The notes: generated from the sequence alone by a model not told the origin. 64,000 bases of DNA from Pyrinomonadaceae bacterium (GCA_028284415.1 JANQRU010000003.1:132562-196561); one strand, 5' to 3'. Shown: positions 38,668 through 49,631, counted from the first letter of the stretch. Numbers and translations are program-made.

Positions 38668-39336
38668 TTATTCCCTCACACTGAATAAATAAACTATCGT
38701 TACATCTGAATTCACAGGCGGATAAAAAGTCGAGTTTAATGCAGCTTTTTCACTAATCCTCTGTATATATTGATGTCCGTTCTGAGCCTTAGCTTCTGTA
38801 ACTTTTCCGCTTTTATCTACTTTAACTTTCACATTTATTCGCCGTTCGACAAAAGCTGTTTTTACAAACTCTGAAGTATTCCAAGTTGGCAGGTCCCAAC
38901 TGTAAAACTTGGGAAATTCAACATGGTCAAAATTCAATGTATCAATACTATTCAAATTTAAGTTATTAGCATTTAAGGTAGTTTTTGCTGTTGCGGTAAT
39001 TTTAATTTCAGGTAAATCAAATCCAAAAAGAAATGAACCGGACATTAAACCATTGACCCACATTCCACCAAAAACAAGAAAAAGAATAACCGACACAACT
39101 ATTAAAGCAGATTTATCGGCATTATTTTTCCTGTCGTATTCTCCATCTCTGAAAAAAGGTATGTCAGATTTTGAAATCTGTGTGTTGATACGCTTAGCTT
39201 CTTTACGCGATATTTCAATGATTTTGACATCTTTTAAGCGATATGTTGCTCCGCAGTAAGAACATTTCGTGAATTCGAGTTCACTTGATATTTCTTCGAT
39301 TATTGCCCCACATTGTGAACATTTTATTGCTTTCAT
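38668..39336 (-). CDS. Zinc-ribbon membrane protein with TonB-like C-terminus
   Basis: A 222-residue protein. The N-terminal zinc ribbon has IKCSQCGAI and FTKCSYCGATY; a membrane helix spans about 79-105 (ALIVVSVILFLVFGGMWVNG). The C-terminal 70 residues (RRINVKVKVDKSGKVTEAKA...AALNSTFYPPV) resemble the TonB C-terminal fold found in energy transducers. It may link a cytoplasmic zinc site to the periplasm; its partner is unknown. It is convergent with the feo operon. Confidence 0.75.
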   Translation of the reverse strand: MKAIKCSQCGAIIEEISSELEFTKCSYCGATYRLKDVKIIEISRKEAKRINTQISKSDIPFFRDGEYDRKNNADKSALIVVSVILFLVFGGMWVNGLMSGSFLFGFDLPEIKITATAKTTLNANNLNLNSIDTLNFDHVEFPKFYSWDLPTWNTSEFVKTAFVERRINVKVKVDKSGKVTEAKAQNGHQYIQRISEKAALNSTFYPPVNSDVTIVYLFSVRE

Positions 39337-39417
39337 AACTGAAATTTATACTATTTTGAGCATTTACGAAATGGCTTATTGGAAGTGTACATCAAAAAAT
39401 CTCACGGGTGAAAAACT

Positions 39418-40074
39418 TTATCTATGAATTTTGCACTTATACAAATAAATAGTTCCAAGCAATGTTTTAAATTGTTTAGTTAATTCGACCGTGAAACCTT
39501 GCTCTTTAATAATTTTTTCGAGGTTTCCATCTAAATTATCCTTAGTTGTTTCCAATCCATCAATTAGTTTGATTATATTTGAGCTGGCTTTTTGGAAAAT
39601 ATTGTTCGGTTTACCATAATCAGCAATATAAAATTCACCATTAGGTTTTAGAAGTCGTTTAATTTCTCGCAAAGTTTCGATTTTCTTATCAATCGTTAAA
39701 TGATGAAAAAAAAGTGTTGAAAAAATTCGGTCGAATGTTTCGTTTTGAAATGGAAGTTTGTGCGAAAGACTTTCATGAAAACTGATTTTTATACCAGCAT
39801 CTTTTGCTTTTTGTCGAGCTATTCCCAGAACTTTTTTATCAGCATCTACGGCATATATTTTGGTGTCTGGAAAACGCTTTTTGATTCCGACAGACAATGT
39901 TCCTGTGCCGCAGGCAAGGTCTAAAATGGTTTGATTATTGTTAAGATTTGCTTGTGAAATTAACGCACGTTTGAATGGATATTCTTTTGTGAAAATACGA
40001 ACCAAAGGATCATAATATTTGGTTGCCCAGTTTGCTCCAAGTGCGGGGATGAATTCTTGTTTTTCACTTTGCAT
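39418..40074 (-). CDS. SAM-dependent methyltransferase (UbiE-like)
   Basis: A 218-residue class I methyltransferase: motif I ILDLACGTGTLSVGI, the strand 2 acidic end YAVDADKKVL, LPFQNETFDRIFSTLFFHHL and LKPNGEFYIADYGK. It resembles UbiE/Coq5-type enzymes but the substrate is unknown. It lies 10 bp downstream of copA and probably shares its transcript, so a link with metal stress is possible. Confidence 0.88.
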   Translation of the reverse strand: MQSEKQEFIPALGANWATKYYDPLVRIFTKEYPFKRALISQANLNNNQTILDLACGTGTLSVGIKKRFPDTKIYAVDADKKVLGIARQKAKDAGIKISFHESLSHKLPFQNETFDRIFSTLFFHHLTIDKKIETLREIKRLLKPNGEFYIADYGKPNNIFQKASSNIIKLIDGLETTKDNLDGNLEKIIKEQGFTVELTKQFKTLLGTIYLYKCKIHR

Positions 40075-40084
40075 TTTAACTTTT

Positions 40085-42430
40085 TTACAACTCCAAATTT
40101 CTTAAACGCAAGGCATTTAAAATAACTGAAACGGAACTAAAAGTCATCGCTAAACTCGCCAACATCGGTGATAACAAAAGTCCAATAATCGGGAATAAAA
40201 TTCCCGCAGCGATTGGAACACCTATTAGGTTGTAAATGAATGCGAAAAATAGATTTTGGCGAATGTTGCTCATTGTTGCTTCACTTAGCTTTTTGGCTTT
40301 TAAGATTCCACGCAAATCGCCTTTTAACAGAGTAATGTCAGCTGATTCGATGGCAATGTCAGTTCCTGTTCCCATTGCGATCCCTATGTCGGCTTGAGCT
40401 AAAGCAGGGGCATCATTTACCCCGTCGCCAGCCATCGCAACAGTTTTTCCTTTTTGTTGTAATTCCTTGATTTTATCAGCTTTTTTGTCGGGTAAAACGT
40501 CAGCAAAAACAGCGTCAATTCCCAAGTCATCGGCAACCGCTTTGGCAGTTTTTAAGTTGTCGCCTGTAAGCATCACAACTTCTAAATTTTCTTTGTGAAG
40601 TTTGGAGATAACTTCTTTAGCGGATTCTTTTATTAAGTCTTTAACGCTGACGATTCCTGCGAAATCACTTTTAATTGCAACAAGAATCACCGTTTCGCCT
40701 TTTCCGCGAAGTCGGTCAAAAGTCTCTTTTTCAAAATCAGGAATTTCTATATCTTTTTCTTCCAAGAATTTTCGACTGCCCAAGATAACTTCTTTGTCGT
40801 CAATAGTTCCGAAAACTCCTTTTCCAGTAACGGATTCAAAGTTTTCGGCTTTAGTTAATTCGATTCTTTCTTCTAAAGCACCTTCAACTATTGCTTCAGC
40901 AAGCGGATGTTCGCTTGCTTTTTCCAGTGATGCTACGAGTTTAAGCAATTCAGTTTCGTTAAATCCTTTTTCGTAGTTTGCTTGAACATTGGCGAGTTTT
41001 GGTTTTCCCACGGTTAATGTTCCTGTTTTATCGACGACGAGTGTATCTACCTTTTCAAGTATTTCCAATGCTTCAGCTTTTTTGACTAAAACACCGTTTT
41101 TTGCTCCGTGTCCTGTTCCGACCATTATTGACATAGGAGTCGCCAAGCCCAATGCACAAGGGCAGGCGATAATCAAAACTGAAACTGCGACAACCAATGC
41201 TGATGCGAACAAACCGAAAGAAAGCCAAACAAAGAACGACACAATTGCAACTAAAATTACAGCGGGAACAAAATATGCTGAAACAACATCAGCAAGCCTC
41301 TGAATCGGTGCTTGCGAACGCTGTGCTTCGCTGACCATTTGAACAATTTGTGCGAGCAATGTGTCGCTTCCGACCTTTTCTGCTTTTATCAATAAACTGC
41401 GTTTACCATTAATCGTTCCGCCAATAATTTTGTCACCTGCTTGCTTTTCAACAGGAATCGGTTCACCTGTAACCATTGATTCATCAACAGAGGAATATCC
41501 TTCGATAACTTCGCCATCAACGGGAATTTTCTCGTTTGCTTTAACTCGAAGTGTTGCACCAATTTGAACATCCTTAAGTTGAATCTCTTCTTCCTCTCCA
41601 TCTTCAAAAACGACGACTGCAGTTTTCGGTGCAAGCCCTAAAAGTTCTTTAATTGCCGAAGAAGTTTGGCTTCTGGCACGCAATTCTAAAACCTGCCCAA
41701 GCAAAACTAGCGTGATAATTACCGCTGCTGATTCAAAATAAACTGGAATCAAACCGTTTTCATTTTGCATTGTCGAGGGAAAAATATTCGGAATAAATGT
41801 TGCAAAAACACTATAAACAAAAGCTGCTCCCGTCCCGATAGCAATCAGCGTGAACATATTCGGCGAAAGGTTTTTGACCGATTGCCAAAATCTTTCAAAA
41901 AAGGGAAGTCCTCCCCAGATTACGACAGGTGTTGTTAAGAGAAACTGAATTATTAGAGAAGTTTTTGGTGAAATTATTTGGCTAAAATCAAAAATCATCT
42001 CGCCCATCGCTAACGTTAAAATCGGAATTGTTAAAGCCGCCGATACCCAAAAGCGGCGTTTCATATCAATCAATTCAGGATCGGGTTTATCATCAAGAGA
42101 AATAGTTTTTGGCTCAAGAGCCATTCCACATTTTGGACAGCTTCCGGGACCTATTTTCTCAACTTCTGGATCCATCGGACAGATGTATATATCAGTTGAA
42201 TTTTGTTCTTCAACTTCCTTCATTGTGAGTTTTTCAGCATTTGGGGATAGAAATAGTTCGGGATTTTGGCGGAATTTGTTTTTACAACCAATAGCACAGA
42301 AATAATATGTCTCATCTTTGTAAACATGCTTAGCTGCAGCAGTTTTAGGTGTAACTTTCATATTACAAACAGGATCGGTTTTAATATCCAGTTCTAAAGG
42401 TTTTTCTCTGCCAATTTGTATCGGTTGCAT
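40085..42430 (-). CDS. copA: Copper-exporting P1B-type ATPase
   Basis: A 781-residue heavy-metal pump. Instead of the usual CxxC HMA domain, the N-terminus has a YHS domain ([29 protein letters not shown]) and a heavy-metal-binding block [24 protein letters not shown]. The core has the membrane CPC ([13 protein letters not shown]), TGE, DKTGTLT, the SEHPLAEAI His-Pro pair and [13 protein letters not shown] with these features suggests Cu+ or Ag+ export. It follows the EF-G gene's terminator. Confidence 0.95.
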   Translation of the reverse strand: MQPIQIGREKPLELDIKTDPVCNMKVTPKTAAAKHVYKDETYYFCAIGCKNKFRQNPELFLSPNAEKLTMKEVEEQNSTDIYICPMDPEVEKIGPGSCPKCGMALEPKTISLDDKPDPELIDMKRRFWVSAALTIPILTLAMGEMIFDFSQIISPKTSLIIQFLLTTPVVIWGGLPFFERFWQSVKNLSPNMFTLIAIGTGAAFVYSVFATFIPNIFPSTMQNENGLIPVYFESAAVIITLVLLGQVLELRARSQTSSAIKELLGLAPKTAVVVFEDGEEEEIQLKDVQIGATLRVKANEKIPVDGEVIEGYSSVDESMVTGEPIPVEKQAGDKIIGGTINGKRSLLIKAEKVGSDTLLAQIVQMVSEAQRSQAPIQRLADVVSAYFVPAVILVAIVSFFVWLSFGLFASALVVAVSVLIIACPCALGLATPMSIMVGTGHGAKNGVLVKKAEALEILEKVDTLVVDKTGTLTVGKPKLANVQANYEKGFNETELLKLVASLEKASEHPLAEAIVEGALEERIELTKAENFESVTGKGVFGTIDDKEVILGSRKFLEEKDIEIPDFEKETFDRLRGKGETVILVAIKSDFAGIVSVKDLIKESAKEVISKLHKENLEVVMLTGDNLKTAKAVADDLGIDAVFADVLPDKKADKIKELQQKGKTVAMAGDGVNDAPALAQADIGIAMGTGTDIAIESADITLLKGDLRGILKAKKLSEATMSNIRQNLFFAFIYNLIGVPIAAGILFPIIGLLLSPMLASLAMTFSSVSVILNALRLRNLEL

Positions 42431-42450
42431 ATTTTGAATCTTAACAAAAA

Positions 42451-42475
42451 TAAAAAAGGCGGGAAATATCCCGCC
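42451..42475 (-). terminator. Terminator after EF-G paralogue
   Basis: On the minus strand, GGCGGG-ATATTT-CCCGCC is followed by TTTTTTATTTTTG. It separates the EF-G gene from copA. Confidence 0.88.
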
Positions 42476-42500
42476 AATAAAATTAACTTTTCCACCTCAA

Positions 42501-44606
42501 TTAATCATCATCTTCAGTCGTTCGAATTCTGCCTTCTTCTTTGGCTTGTTCGATGACTTTGCCCTGAAGATTATGCGGCAGCGGATCGTAATGTGAAAAC
42601 TCCATATTGTAGCTACCTCTCGCTTGAGTCATAGAGTTTAAACGTCCTTGATAATCGAGCATTTCCGAGAGTGGAACTTGTGCTTTGATTATCTGTTGTT
42701 TACCACGCATATCCATTCCCCCTACACGCCCACGTCGTTGGTTCAAATCACCCATAATATCGCCTGAAACCTCTTGTGGACAGAAAACTTCAACATCCAT
42801 GATGGGTTCTAGAAGTGTTGGACGGGTTTTTTCGATCGCGTTTCTGAATGCTTTGCGTCCAGCGGCTTTAAATGAATGCTCATCAGAATCTACAGAGTGA
42901 TAACTTCCGTCAATTAGAGTAACTTTGAAATCCACTAGAGGATAGCCGGCAATTGCTCCATTTTGTGCAGCTTCTATTATTCCTTTTTCAACGGCTGGAC
43001 GGAAATTCTGAGGTATTGCACCACCAAAGATTTTATCTTCAAATACAAAACCTTCGCCTCTCGGAAGAGGTTCAAAAATACATTTACAATCACCAAACTG
43101 TCCTCGTCCGCCTGATTGTTTTTTGTGGCGACCCTGAACTTCACATTTAGCTGTAATTGTCTCTTTATAAGGAACTTTTGGCGGATGAAGTTCAACCTCT
43201 ACTCCATAGCGTTTTTTCAATTTATCTACGACAACTTCAATATGTTGCTGACCTGAACCGCTTAAAATAAATTCTTTGGTCTGATTATCCCTTTCAAATT
43301 TGAGACTTGGATCTTCTTCCAAAATTTTGTGTAGTGCAACACTAATTTTATCTTCATCTGCACGGGATTTTGGCTCAATCGCAAATGCTACCGCAGGAGT
43401 TCTGTAATGAACTTCGGGATAAACAATTTCATTATCTTTATCGCATAATGTATCCCCTGTTTGAGTTTCTTTTAACTTTAAAACGGCAATTATGTCGCCA
43501 GTTTTTGCTTTATCTACTTTTTCTAGGTCTTTACCTTGCATGACATGCAAAGCTCCTAATCTTTCACTAGATTCTCTGGAAGAATTATAAACAGTTGCAT
43601 CACTATCTACTGTCCCGGAAACGACTTTCATTACATTAATTCTGCCAGCGAAGGGGTCAACTATCGTGCGAAATACGAAAGCTGAAAATGGTTCTTCATT
43701 GGAATACTTACGAGAGATTTTTTCGCCTTCTTTTGTAGAATCAACAAAACCAAATTCCTTTTCATGGGTTGCTGGATTTGGACCAAATTCAACTATGTAG
43801 TCTAATAATATGGATAAACCGACAAGCGTTTCTGATGATACAGCAAAAACCGGACAAAGTTTTGCTTTAGCAATCGCTTTTGAGAGGTTTGGGATAACGT
43901 CTTCATCATCTAAAGTGCCTTCTTCAAAATATTTTTCAAGCAAATCATCATCAGATTCTGCTACGATTTCAATTAATTTTTCTCTCGTGGATTCTACTAA
44001 ACTGTTGCCTTCTTCGGGCATATCTATTTCTTTAGCTTTTCCATTTTCGTCAAATTCATAAGCTTTCATATGAACTACATCAACAACGCCACGGAAATTT
44101 TCTTCTGAACCAATTGGGAGTGTGAAAGGGACTATTGAGCGTGCAAAGGCTTCAGTAGCGGTATCGACGGCATGACCAAAATCGGCTCTTTCTTTATCGA
44201 GTTTGTTGATGACCATAAATCTTGGCAACATAAACTCATTTGAGTAGTTCCATGTTCTTTCAGTTTGCACTTCAATTCCATTAACACCATCTACAACAAC
44301 CAACGCTAAATCTGCAACACGGCAAGCCGGACGTGCATGTGCAACAAAAGCTGCATAACCCGGTGAATCAATGAAATTCACTTTTTTTTCTTTGTATTCC
44401 AGATTGGCAAAATTGTTGTTAAGCGTTATTTTTTTCTCGACAGAATCATCTTCATAATCGGTAACAGTTGTTCCTTCATCAACTTTACCCCAACGAGGAG
44501 TTGCTCCTGCAACATATAACAATGAACTAACGAGCTGGGTTTTACCTGCGTCGCCGTGTCCAATGATAGCTAGATTGCGTAAATTATCAGTACTAAATGC
44601 TTTCAT
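42501..44606 (-). CDS. Elongation factor G paralogue (EF-G2-like)
   Basis: A 701-residue translational GTPase with all EF-G domains. G1 is GHGDAGKT (Gly-Asp in place of the more common Val-Asp or Ile-Asp), G3 is DSPGY in place of DTPGH, and G4 is NKLD. The replacement of the catalytic His by Tyr in DSPGY is typical of EF-G-like paralogues rather than the main factor, and may slow GTP hydrolysis. It is not in an str operon. Its role is probably in recycling or stress. Confidence 0.9.
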   Translation of the reverse strand: MKAFSTDNLRNLAIIGHGDAGKTQLVSSLLYVAGATPRWGKVDEGTTVTDYEDDSVEKKITLNNNFANLEYKEKKVNFIDSPGYAAFVAHARPACRVADLALVVVDGVNGIEVQTERTWNYSNEFMLPRFMVINKLDKERADFGHAVDTATEAFARSIVPFTLPIGSEENFRGVVDVVHMKAYEFDENGKAKEIDMPEEGNSLVESTREKLIEIVAESDDDLLEKYFEEGTLDDEDVIPNLSKAIAKAKLCPVFAVSSETLVGLSILLDYIVEFGPNPATHEKEFGFVDSTKEGEKISRKYSNEEPFSAFVFRTIVDPFAGRINVMKVVSGTVDSDATVYNSSRESSERLGALHVMQGKDLEKVDKAKTGDIIAVLKLKETQTGDTLCDKDNEIVYPEVHYRTPAVAFAIEPKSRADEDKISVALHKILEEDPSLKFERDNQTKEFILSGSGQQHIEVVVDKLKKRYGVEVELHPPKVPYKETITAKCEVQGRHKKQSGGRGQFGDCKCIFEPLPRGEGFVFEDKIFGGAIPQNFRPAVEKGIIEAAQNGAIAGYPLVDFKVTLIDGSYHSVDSDEHSFKAAGRKAFRNAIEKTRPTLLEPIMDVEVFCPQEVSGDIMGDLNQRRGRVGGMDMRGKQQIIKAQVPLSEMLDYQGRLNSMTQARGSYNMEFSHYDPLPHNLQGKVIEQAKEEGRIRTTEDDD

Positions 44607-44952
44607 TATTCGGCAATATTCTCCTTTCTTTCTATGGAATTTAGTCTATTCTGAAGATCAGAAATTTACGACCCTTTCTGCAAAGAGCAAAAAAAGTGGC
44701 GAAATTATTAGACTATAGGTAAGAAAATAATTTAGCCGACATAGCTAAAGATAGCAAGAGAACTATTTACAAAAGTGCGAGTTGAGCCGATTTGGATATT
44801 TAATAGTGCAGAGAAAATCTCTGTAAATAAATGCAAAAAAAAGATTAGAAAACGTCAAACTTTGAATAGGCATCCTATTTTCTAGCTTGTCTATTGTTTT
44901 ATTTAAGATAATAATTACTTTGAAATCGCAATCATTATTAATGAGGTTGAAA

Positions 44953-46845
44953 ATGTTTTCTAAATCAAAATTCCAAAAAATTACTACTACATTATTTATT
45001 ATATGGGCATTTTTAGTAAGTAGTTTGCCTGTTAAAGCACAAAATGTCGTCACATCTTTCGATTTATCGGGAGGTTCGAGTGCAATTGTGTTAAGAGGTT
45101 CGCTTGGGGCTAAAAAGAAAACATTTGTTGCAACTAAACGACGCTCTAGAGCTAAACGCTCAGTTAAACAAAGGCGTACAACTCGTAGAAAGGTTGTCAG
45201 ACAGTCCAGAAGGGTAGCTAAGAAAAGCAGAGTCAGAAGACAAATCAAAAAGATCACTCCAAAAGAACTCGAAAAAATCAATTGGAGAGTAATGGAAGCG
45301 GACAAAGCTTCAAAGATTCTGGCAGGTGCCGGAGAATACTTTGTCGAAAAAGGCGAATCACTAAAAGCCGCAGAATACTTGGAAGAAGCAATTCAATTAG
45401 ATGCAAACAACAACGATGCAAAAATTGCACTCAGCGAAGTTTATGCAACCTTAGGTAATGATGCTTTAGAAAAAGATAATTTCTCCAAAGCAGAAAAAGA
45501 TTTTACAGCAGCTATTAAATATGATGCTAAGAACGCAGCTGCATATGCCGGTTTAGGACAAGTATTCGACGAAAAGGATGATGACGAAAAAGCTAAGATA
45601 AATTATGAAAAAGCATTAGAAATTGATCCAACCTTTGCACAGGTTTACGGACCTCTTGGAATAATTTATTACAAAGAAAAGCAATACGATAAAGCTAAGG
45701 AATTCATCAATAAAGCTCTTACTGATGATAAAGATAACCCTGAATCATTGTATTTCTTAGGTGTCTTAAGGTACCTAAGTTTTGACAATGAAGCTGCTTT
45801 AGATGCTTTACAAAAATCTATAAAACTGGATGATGAAAACGAAGAAGCTCATTATTATCTCGGTGCTACTTTAGACAGACTTAACCGTGATAAAGAAGCT
45901 ATTGCGTCTTATGAAAGAGCTACTGAGTTAGATCCAAGATATGTAAACGCTTGGTTTGATTTAGGGATTGCTTACTACAATCAAGACCGATACCAAGATG
46001 CTATTAATGCATTCGATAAATCGATCAGCCTGAATACAAATCAAACCGAAGAACTGAGAACAATATACACAGATAGTTACGAAAGTCGTGGTGATGCATA
46101 CAGTAAGCTTGCAGATAAAGCTCAAGAAATTAATTCGAAGAAGATGAATCTTGATAAGGCTACGGGTGATTACAACATTGCTTCTTACCAGAGAAAAGAC
46201 GATGTAGAATTCCTCAGTAAATTTGGACTTACGCTAAGCAAACAGGCTGATGTTTATCAGCAAATGAATTTACAGACTTCATCCTGGAAGAGATCAATTG
46301 ATTTCTTTGAAAAAGCTATTGCATTAAAGCCTGATGCGATTGATTACACAAATATGGGTTATGCATATTACAGAATGGGTAGCCAACAAATGAAGTATTC
46401 AAATTCAAGTTTGAAAGCCCAAGGAAGAGCAAATCTTGAACAAGCTAAAGTAGCTTTACAAAAAGCAATTAGTATGAATCCTGAGTTTGAAGAAGCACCA
46501 TTGATTAACTTGGGCTCAACATTAATGCTATTAGGCGAATATGGAGAAGCCGTTGATGTGTTAAAACGTGTTGCCAAGAAGAAAAACTGGAATGCTGTAA
46601 ATTATATGCTTGGAGTTTCTTACGCGGAAATCAATGAATTAAAAGAAGCTTCAAAATATCTCAACAAGGCTCTAAAACAAGACGAAAACAATTATGCCAT
46701 CTTGAACAAATTGGGTGACATTGAGCTAAAGCGAAAAGATAAAAAGGCTCTTAAGAAGGTAATTAGTAAATTAAGGAAATTGAACACAGATAGAGCTAGA
46801 ACTAGAGCTGAAAATCTTGAAACAAGAATGAAGTTTGACATGTAA
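44953..46845 (+). CDS. Exported TPR-repeat protein
   Basis: A 630-residue protein with a signal peptide (TTTLFIIWAFLVSSLPVKA before QN). A very basic stretch of about 45 residues follows (KTFVATKRRSRAKRS, RRTTRRKVVRQSRR), then at least ten TPRs from about residue 125 (AAEYLEEAIQLDANNNDA, AAYAGLGQVFDEKDDDE, AIASYERATELDPRYVNA). It probably scaffolds complexes in the periplasm. The ATG at 44953 is chosen because GAGG lies 6 bp upstream. It has its own terminator. Confidence 0.85.
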   Translation: MFSKSKFQKITTTLFIIWAFLVSSLPVKAQNVVTSFDLSGGSSAIVLRGSLGAKKKTFVATKRRSRAKRSVKQRRTTRRKVVRQSRRVAKKSRVRRQIKKITPKELEKINWRVMEADKASKILAGAGEYFVEKGESLKAAEYLEEAIQLDANNNDAKIALSEVYATLGNDALEKDNFSKAEKDFTAAIKYDAKNAAAYAGLGQVFDEKDDDEKAKINYEKALEIDPTFAQVYGPLGIIYYKEKQYDKAKEFINKALTDDKDNPESLYFLGVLRYLSFDNEAALDALQKSIKLDDENEEAHYYLGATLDRLNRDKEAIASYERATELDPRYVNAWFDLGIAYYNQDRYQDAINAFDKSISLNTNQTEELRTIYTDSYESRGDAYSKLADKAQEINSKKMNLDKATGDYNIASYQRKDDVEFLSKFGLTLSKQADVYQQMNLQTSSWKRSIDFFEKAIALKPDAIDYTNMGYAYYRMGSQQMKYSNSSLKAQGRANLEQAKVALQKAISMNPEFEEAPLINLGSTLMLLGEYGEAVDVLKRVAKKKNWNAVNYMLGVSYAEINELKEASKYLNKALKQDENNYAILNKLGDIELKRKDKKALKKVISKLRKLNTDRARTRAENLETRMKFDM

Positions 46846-46865
46846 TTTTACAAAAACTAAATTTA

Positions 46866-46909
46866 TCAATCGTGTTTTATAAAAATTAAAACACGATTGA
46901 TTTTTTTTG
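46866..46909 (+). terminator. Terminator of TPR gene
   Basis: TCAATCGTGTTTTA and TAAAACACGATTGA pair over 14 bp, followed by TTTTTTTT. Confidence 0.92.
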
Positions 46910-46946
46910 TTCTAAATTTCTAATTCAATTGAAATTAGTTTGGCAC

Positions 46947-48020
46947 ATGAGTAGAGATATTAAAATTAGAGAAAATGTAAGCCTTGCTCCTTTTACAACA
47001 TTTAAAGTTGGCGGTGATGCCCGTTTATTCACAACAGCGGCAACGCAGGACCAGATACTCCAAGCAGTTAATTTTGCTGATGAAAATGATTTTGATATTT
47101 TCATGTTAGGCGGAGGTAGCAATGTATTAATCTCAGATAATGGATTTGATGGTTTAGTTGTTCAAATAGCGACGAAAGGAATTGAGCTTAATGAAACAAG
47201 TGACAACACTATTGAAGTTATTGCACAAGCAGGTGAAGATTGGGATGAATTTGTAGAGCATTGTGTAATAAAAAATCTAGCTGGGTTAGAATGTTTAAGT
47301 GGTATCCCGGGTCTTGTTGGAGCTACTCCAATTCAGAATGTCGGTGCTTATGGTCAAGAGGTTTCGGAAACCATTTCAAAGGTAAAAGTCTTTGACCGAA
47401 AAAATAAAGAACTGCTTGAATTGAGCAATCAAGATTGCAAATTCGAATACCGCAAAAGTATTTTTAACACTAATCAAAAGGATAGATTTGTCGTTTTAGA
47501 AGTTACTTATTTACTCAAAAAATATGGTAATCCAAAACTGGTTTATAAAGATTTACTAAACCATTTCTCGGACGCTACTCCGAAACTAATCGAAGTAAGA
47601 AATGCGGTCAGAAAAATTCGTGCGGAAAAAGCAATGTTAGTTCGACAGGGGGGCTTAGACTCTCAATCTGCAGGTTCATTTTTTAAGAATCCCATAATTT
47701 CTAAAGATCAGTTTATTAAATTAGAAGAAAAGTTAGTTGATTTAGAATTAATAAATGAGAAAGGAGAAATTCCAAATTACAGAATCGGACAGGATTTGAT
47801 AAAAATACCGGCAGCATGGTTAATAGAAAAAGCAGGATTCAGCAAAGGATTTCAAAAGGGCAACGTCGGCTTATCAACTAAACACACTTTAGCCCTAACA
47901 AATAGAGGCGGAGCAACCGCTGAAGATATAATTGATTTGAAAGCGGACATCCAAAACAAAATAAAAGAGTTATATCAAATTGACTTAACTCCCGAAACAA
48001 ATTTTATCGGTTTTGCGTAA
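46947..48020 (+). CDS. murB: UDP-N-acetylenolpyruvoylglucosamine reductase
   Basis: MurB reduces UDP-GlcNAc-enolpyruvate to UDP-MurNAc with NADPH and FAD in peptidoglycan synthesis. The 357-residue protein has the FAD motifs TTFKVGGDARLF and MLGGGSNVLISD, GIPGLVGATPIQNVGAYGQEV, the catalytic Ser in SAGSFFKNPI and the Tyr-containing type I loop region. ATG 46947 is preferred over a TTG at 46929. It stands alone, away from the mur-fts cluster. Confidence 0.95.
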   Translation: MSRDIKIRENVSLAPFTTFKVGGDARLFTTAATQDQILQAVNFADENDFDIFMLGGGSNVLISDNGFDGLVVQIATKGIELNETSDNTIEVIAQAGEDWDEFVEHCVIKNLAGLECLSGIPGLVGATPIQNVGAYGQEVSETISKVKVFDRKNKELLELSNQDCKFEYRKSIFNTNQKDRFVVLEVTYLLKKYGNPKLVYKDLLNHFSDATPKLIEVRNAVRKIRAEKAMLVRQGGLDSQSAGSFFKNPIISKDQFIKLEEKLVDLELINEKGEIPNYRIGQDLIKIPAAWLIEKAGFSKGFQKGNVGLSTKHTLALTNRGGATAEDIIDLKADIQNKIKELYQIDLTPETNFIGFA

Positions 48021-48160
48021 AATACTTTATTTTTATCAAATAAATGCTATGATTGCTTACTGTTGACATTGATTTTCAATAATAAGCACTACTCATTATC
48101 TGCATTTTAGAAAATAGCATTCTTAAGTTGATGAGCTACTAAATACCCCAATTCTCCAAA

Positions 48161-48748
48161 ATGTTAAATAATCCCCAGATCACTAAAGAAGACTTTGGTA
48201 CGCTTTTGAAGTGGTTTTCTTCCGATGAAAAAATAGCAGCTGAAAAATATGAAGAAATTCGGGACGGTTTGATCAGGTACTTTCACTTCAAAGGGTGCTC
48301 AGATCCCATAAACTTAACAGATGAAACGTTTAATCGCGTTACGAATAAAATAAATTCTTTGGATTTAAGTAAAGATGTAAAAAAAATAACTATCTTTTAT
48401 GGATTCGCCTACAACATTTACAGAGAATATTTAAGGGATTTAGAGCGAAATGAGATAGAACTTATTCCAGACATTGTTTTTCAAGAAGGCAGTAATGAGA
48501 TTACAGAGCTAAATGAAGAAAATAATTTACTTGAATGTTTAGAAAATTGCTTGAATGAGTTAGACGAGAATGACAAAAAAATAGTAATTAAATATTACAA
48601 CAAAGAAAAAAAAGAAAAAATTGAGTTAAGAAAAGAACTCGCTGAGCAGTTAGAATTAACTGCTAATGCTTTGCATGTTAAAGTTCATAGACTAAAAGCA
48701 AGTCTAAAAAAATGTATAAATAAATGCCTTAATGAAAAAAATGTGTAA
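48161..48748 (+). CDS. ECF-type RNA polymerase sigma factor
   Basis: A 195-residue sigma70-family protein. The C-terminal region 4 is visible as LNELDENDKKIVIKYYNKEKKEKIELRKELAEQL with the helix-turn-helix LELTANALHVKVHRLKASLKKC. Region 2 is divergent (TDETFNRVTNKINSLDLS). Sigma factors of this type are often paired with CHAT/TPR proteins in acidobacterial genomes. It is followed by a membrane protein that could be its anti-sigma factor. Confidence 0.8.
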   Translation: MLNNPQITKEDFGTLLKWFSSDEKIAAEKYEEIRDGLIRYFHFKGCSDPINLTDETFNRVTNKINSLDLSKDVKKITIFYGFAYNIYREYLRDLERNEIELIPDIVFQEGSNEITELNEENNLLECLENCLNELDENDKKIVIKYYNKEKKEKIELRKELAEQLELTANALHVKVHRLKASLKKCINKCLNEKNV

Positions 48749-48793
48749 GAAAATTAAACTTCTTGACATAATAATATGGGGGAGCTAATGCAA

Positions 48794-49627
48794 ATGGGCG
48801 AAATTAAGGACATAAAATATTTGAAGAAGTATCTCTTAGGAAAACTATCTAAAAAAGAGATTGAATTAATTGATATTGAACTTATTGAAAATGATAAGCT
48901 GGTTGAGAACCTGAGTGTTGCGGAAGATAGTTTAATTGAAGACTTTATCGAAGGAGAATTAGATCAAAAAGAGACAAAGTTGTTTAATACTAATTTTCTT
49001 GTATCCAAAGAAAGAAAGTTAAAAATTGAAACGATATATTTACTTAAAAAATATTCAAATAGGGATGAAAAAGGTGATTCATTAATAGTAAATGAAGATA
49101 TTGAATTTAAAAGCTTTTTTGAAAGATTGAGAGAAATCTTTCATTTGTCCCCTCAAAAGTTGGCTTTTACATCAATACTAATTTTTATAATGCTTGGTAT
49201 TGGTTTAGTTTACTTAAATTACTTCGGTAATTTAAGTGAATTGGAACAAAATTATGCAAGAATGAATAGTAGTGATTTAGTTAACATTCAAAAAGATAAT
49301 TATTCGCAAATCGATTTAATTAGCGGAATCTCAAGAAGTTCGAATAAAGTAAAGACAATTGCAAAGGACTCTCTAAATAATGACGTGTTTTTTAGGCTTG
49401 CACTAGAGTCAGAGTCAGATTCTAAAAATAAATATAGAATTGAATTAATAAAAGACGATAAGATTGTATTTCGTGTTCCGGAGGTAAATGTTTACAGAAA
49501 TATAATAGGTAAAGAACTACGACTCATATTGCCTCAGACTATTTTTGAAACAGGTTTATATCAAATTAAGGCAACGAAAGTTAAATCAAATAAGATCAGT
49601 TTTATGTATAGTTTCTATGTAAAATGA
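48794..49627 (+). CDS. Putative anti-sigma/membrane partner of the sigma factor
   Basis: A 277-residue protein with a helical cytoplasmic part (DIKYLKKYLLGKLSKKEIELID, AEDSLIEDFIEGELDQKETKLF), one membrane helix near 130-150 (LAFTSILIFIMLGIGLVYLNY) and an outer beta-rich domain. The helix-membrane-helix layout and the 27-45 bp gap after the sigma gene suggest an anti-sigma role without a zinc motif. GGGGGAG precedes; the ATG at 48794 gives good spacing and ATG 48776 is an alternative. Its stop codon is 4 bp from that of the converging CHAT gene. Confidence 0.65.
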   Translation: MGEIKDIKYLKKYLLGKLSKKEIELIDIELIENDKLVENLSVAEDSLIEDFIEGELDQKETKLFNTNFLVSKERKLKIETIYLLKKYSNRDEKGDSLIVNEDIEFKSFFERLREIFHLSPQKLAFTSILIFIMLGIGLVYLNYFGNLSELEQNYARMNSSDLVNIQKDNYSQIDLISGISRSSNKVKTIAKDSLNNDVFFRLALESESDSKNKYRIELIKDDKIVFRVPEVNVYRNIIGKELRLILPQTIFETGLYQIKATKVKSNKISFMYSFYVK

Positions 49628-49631
49628 AAGC

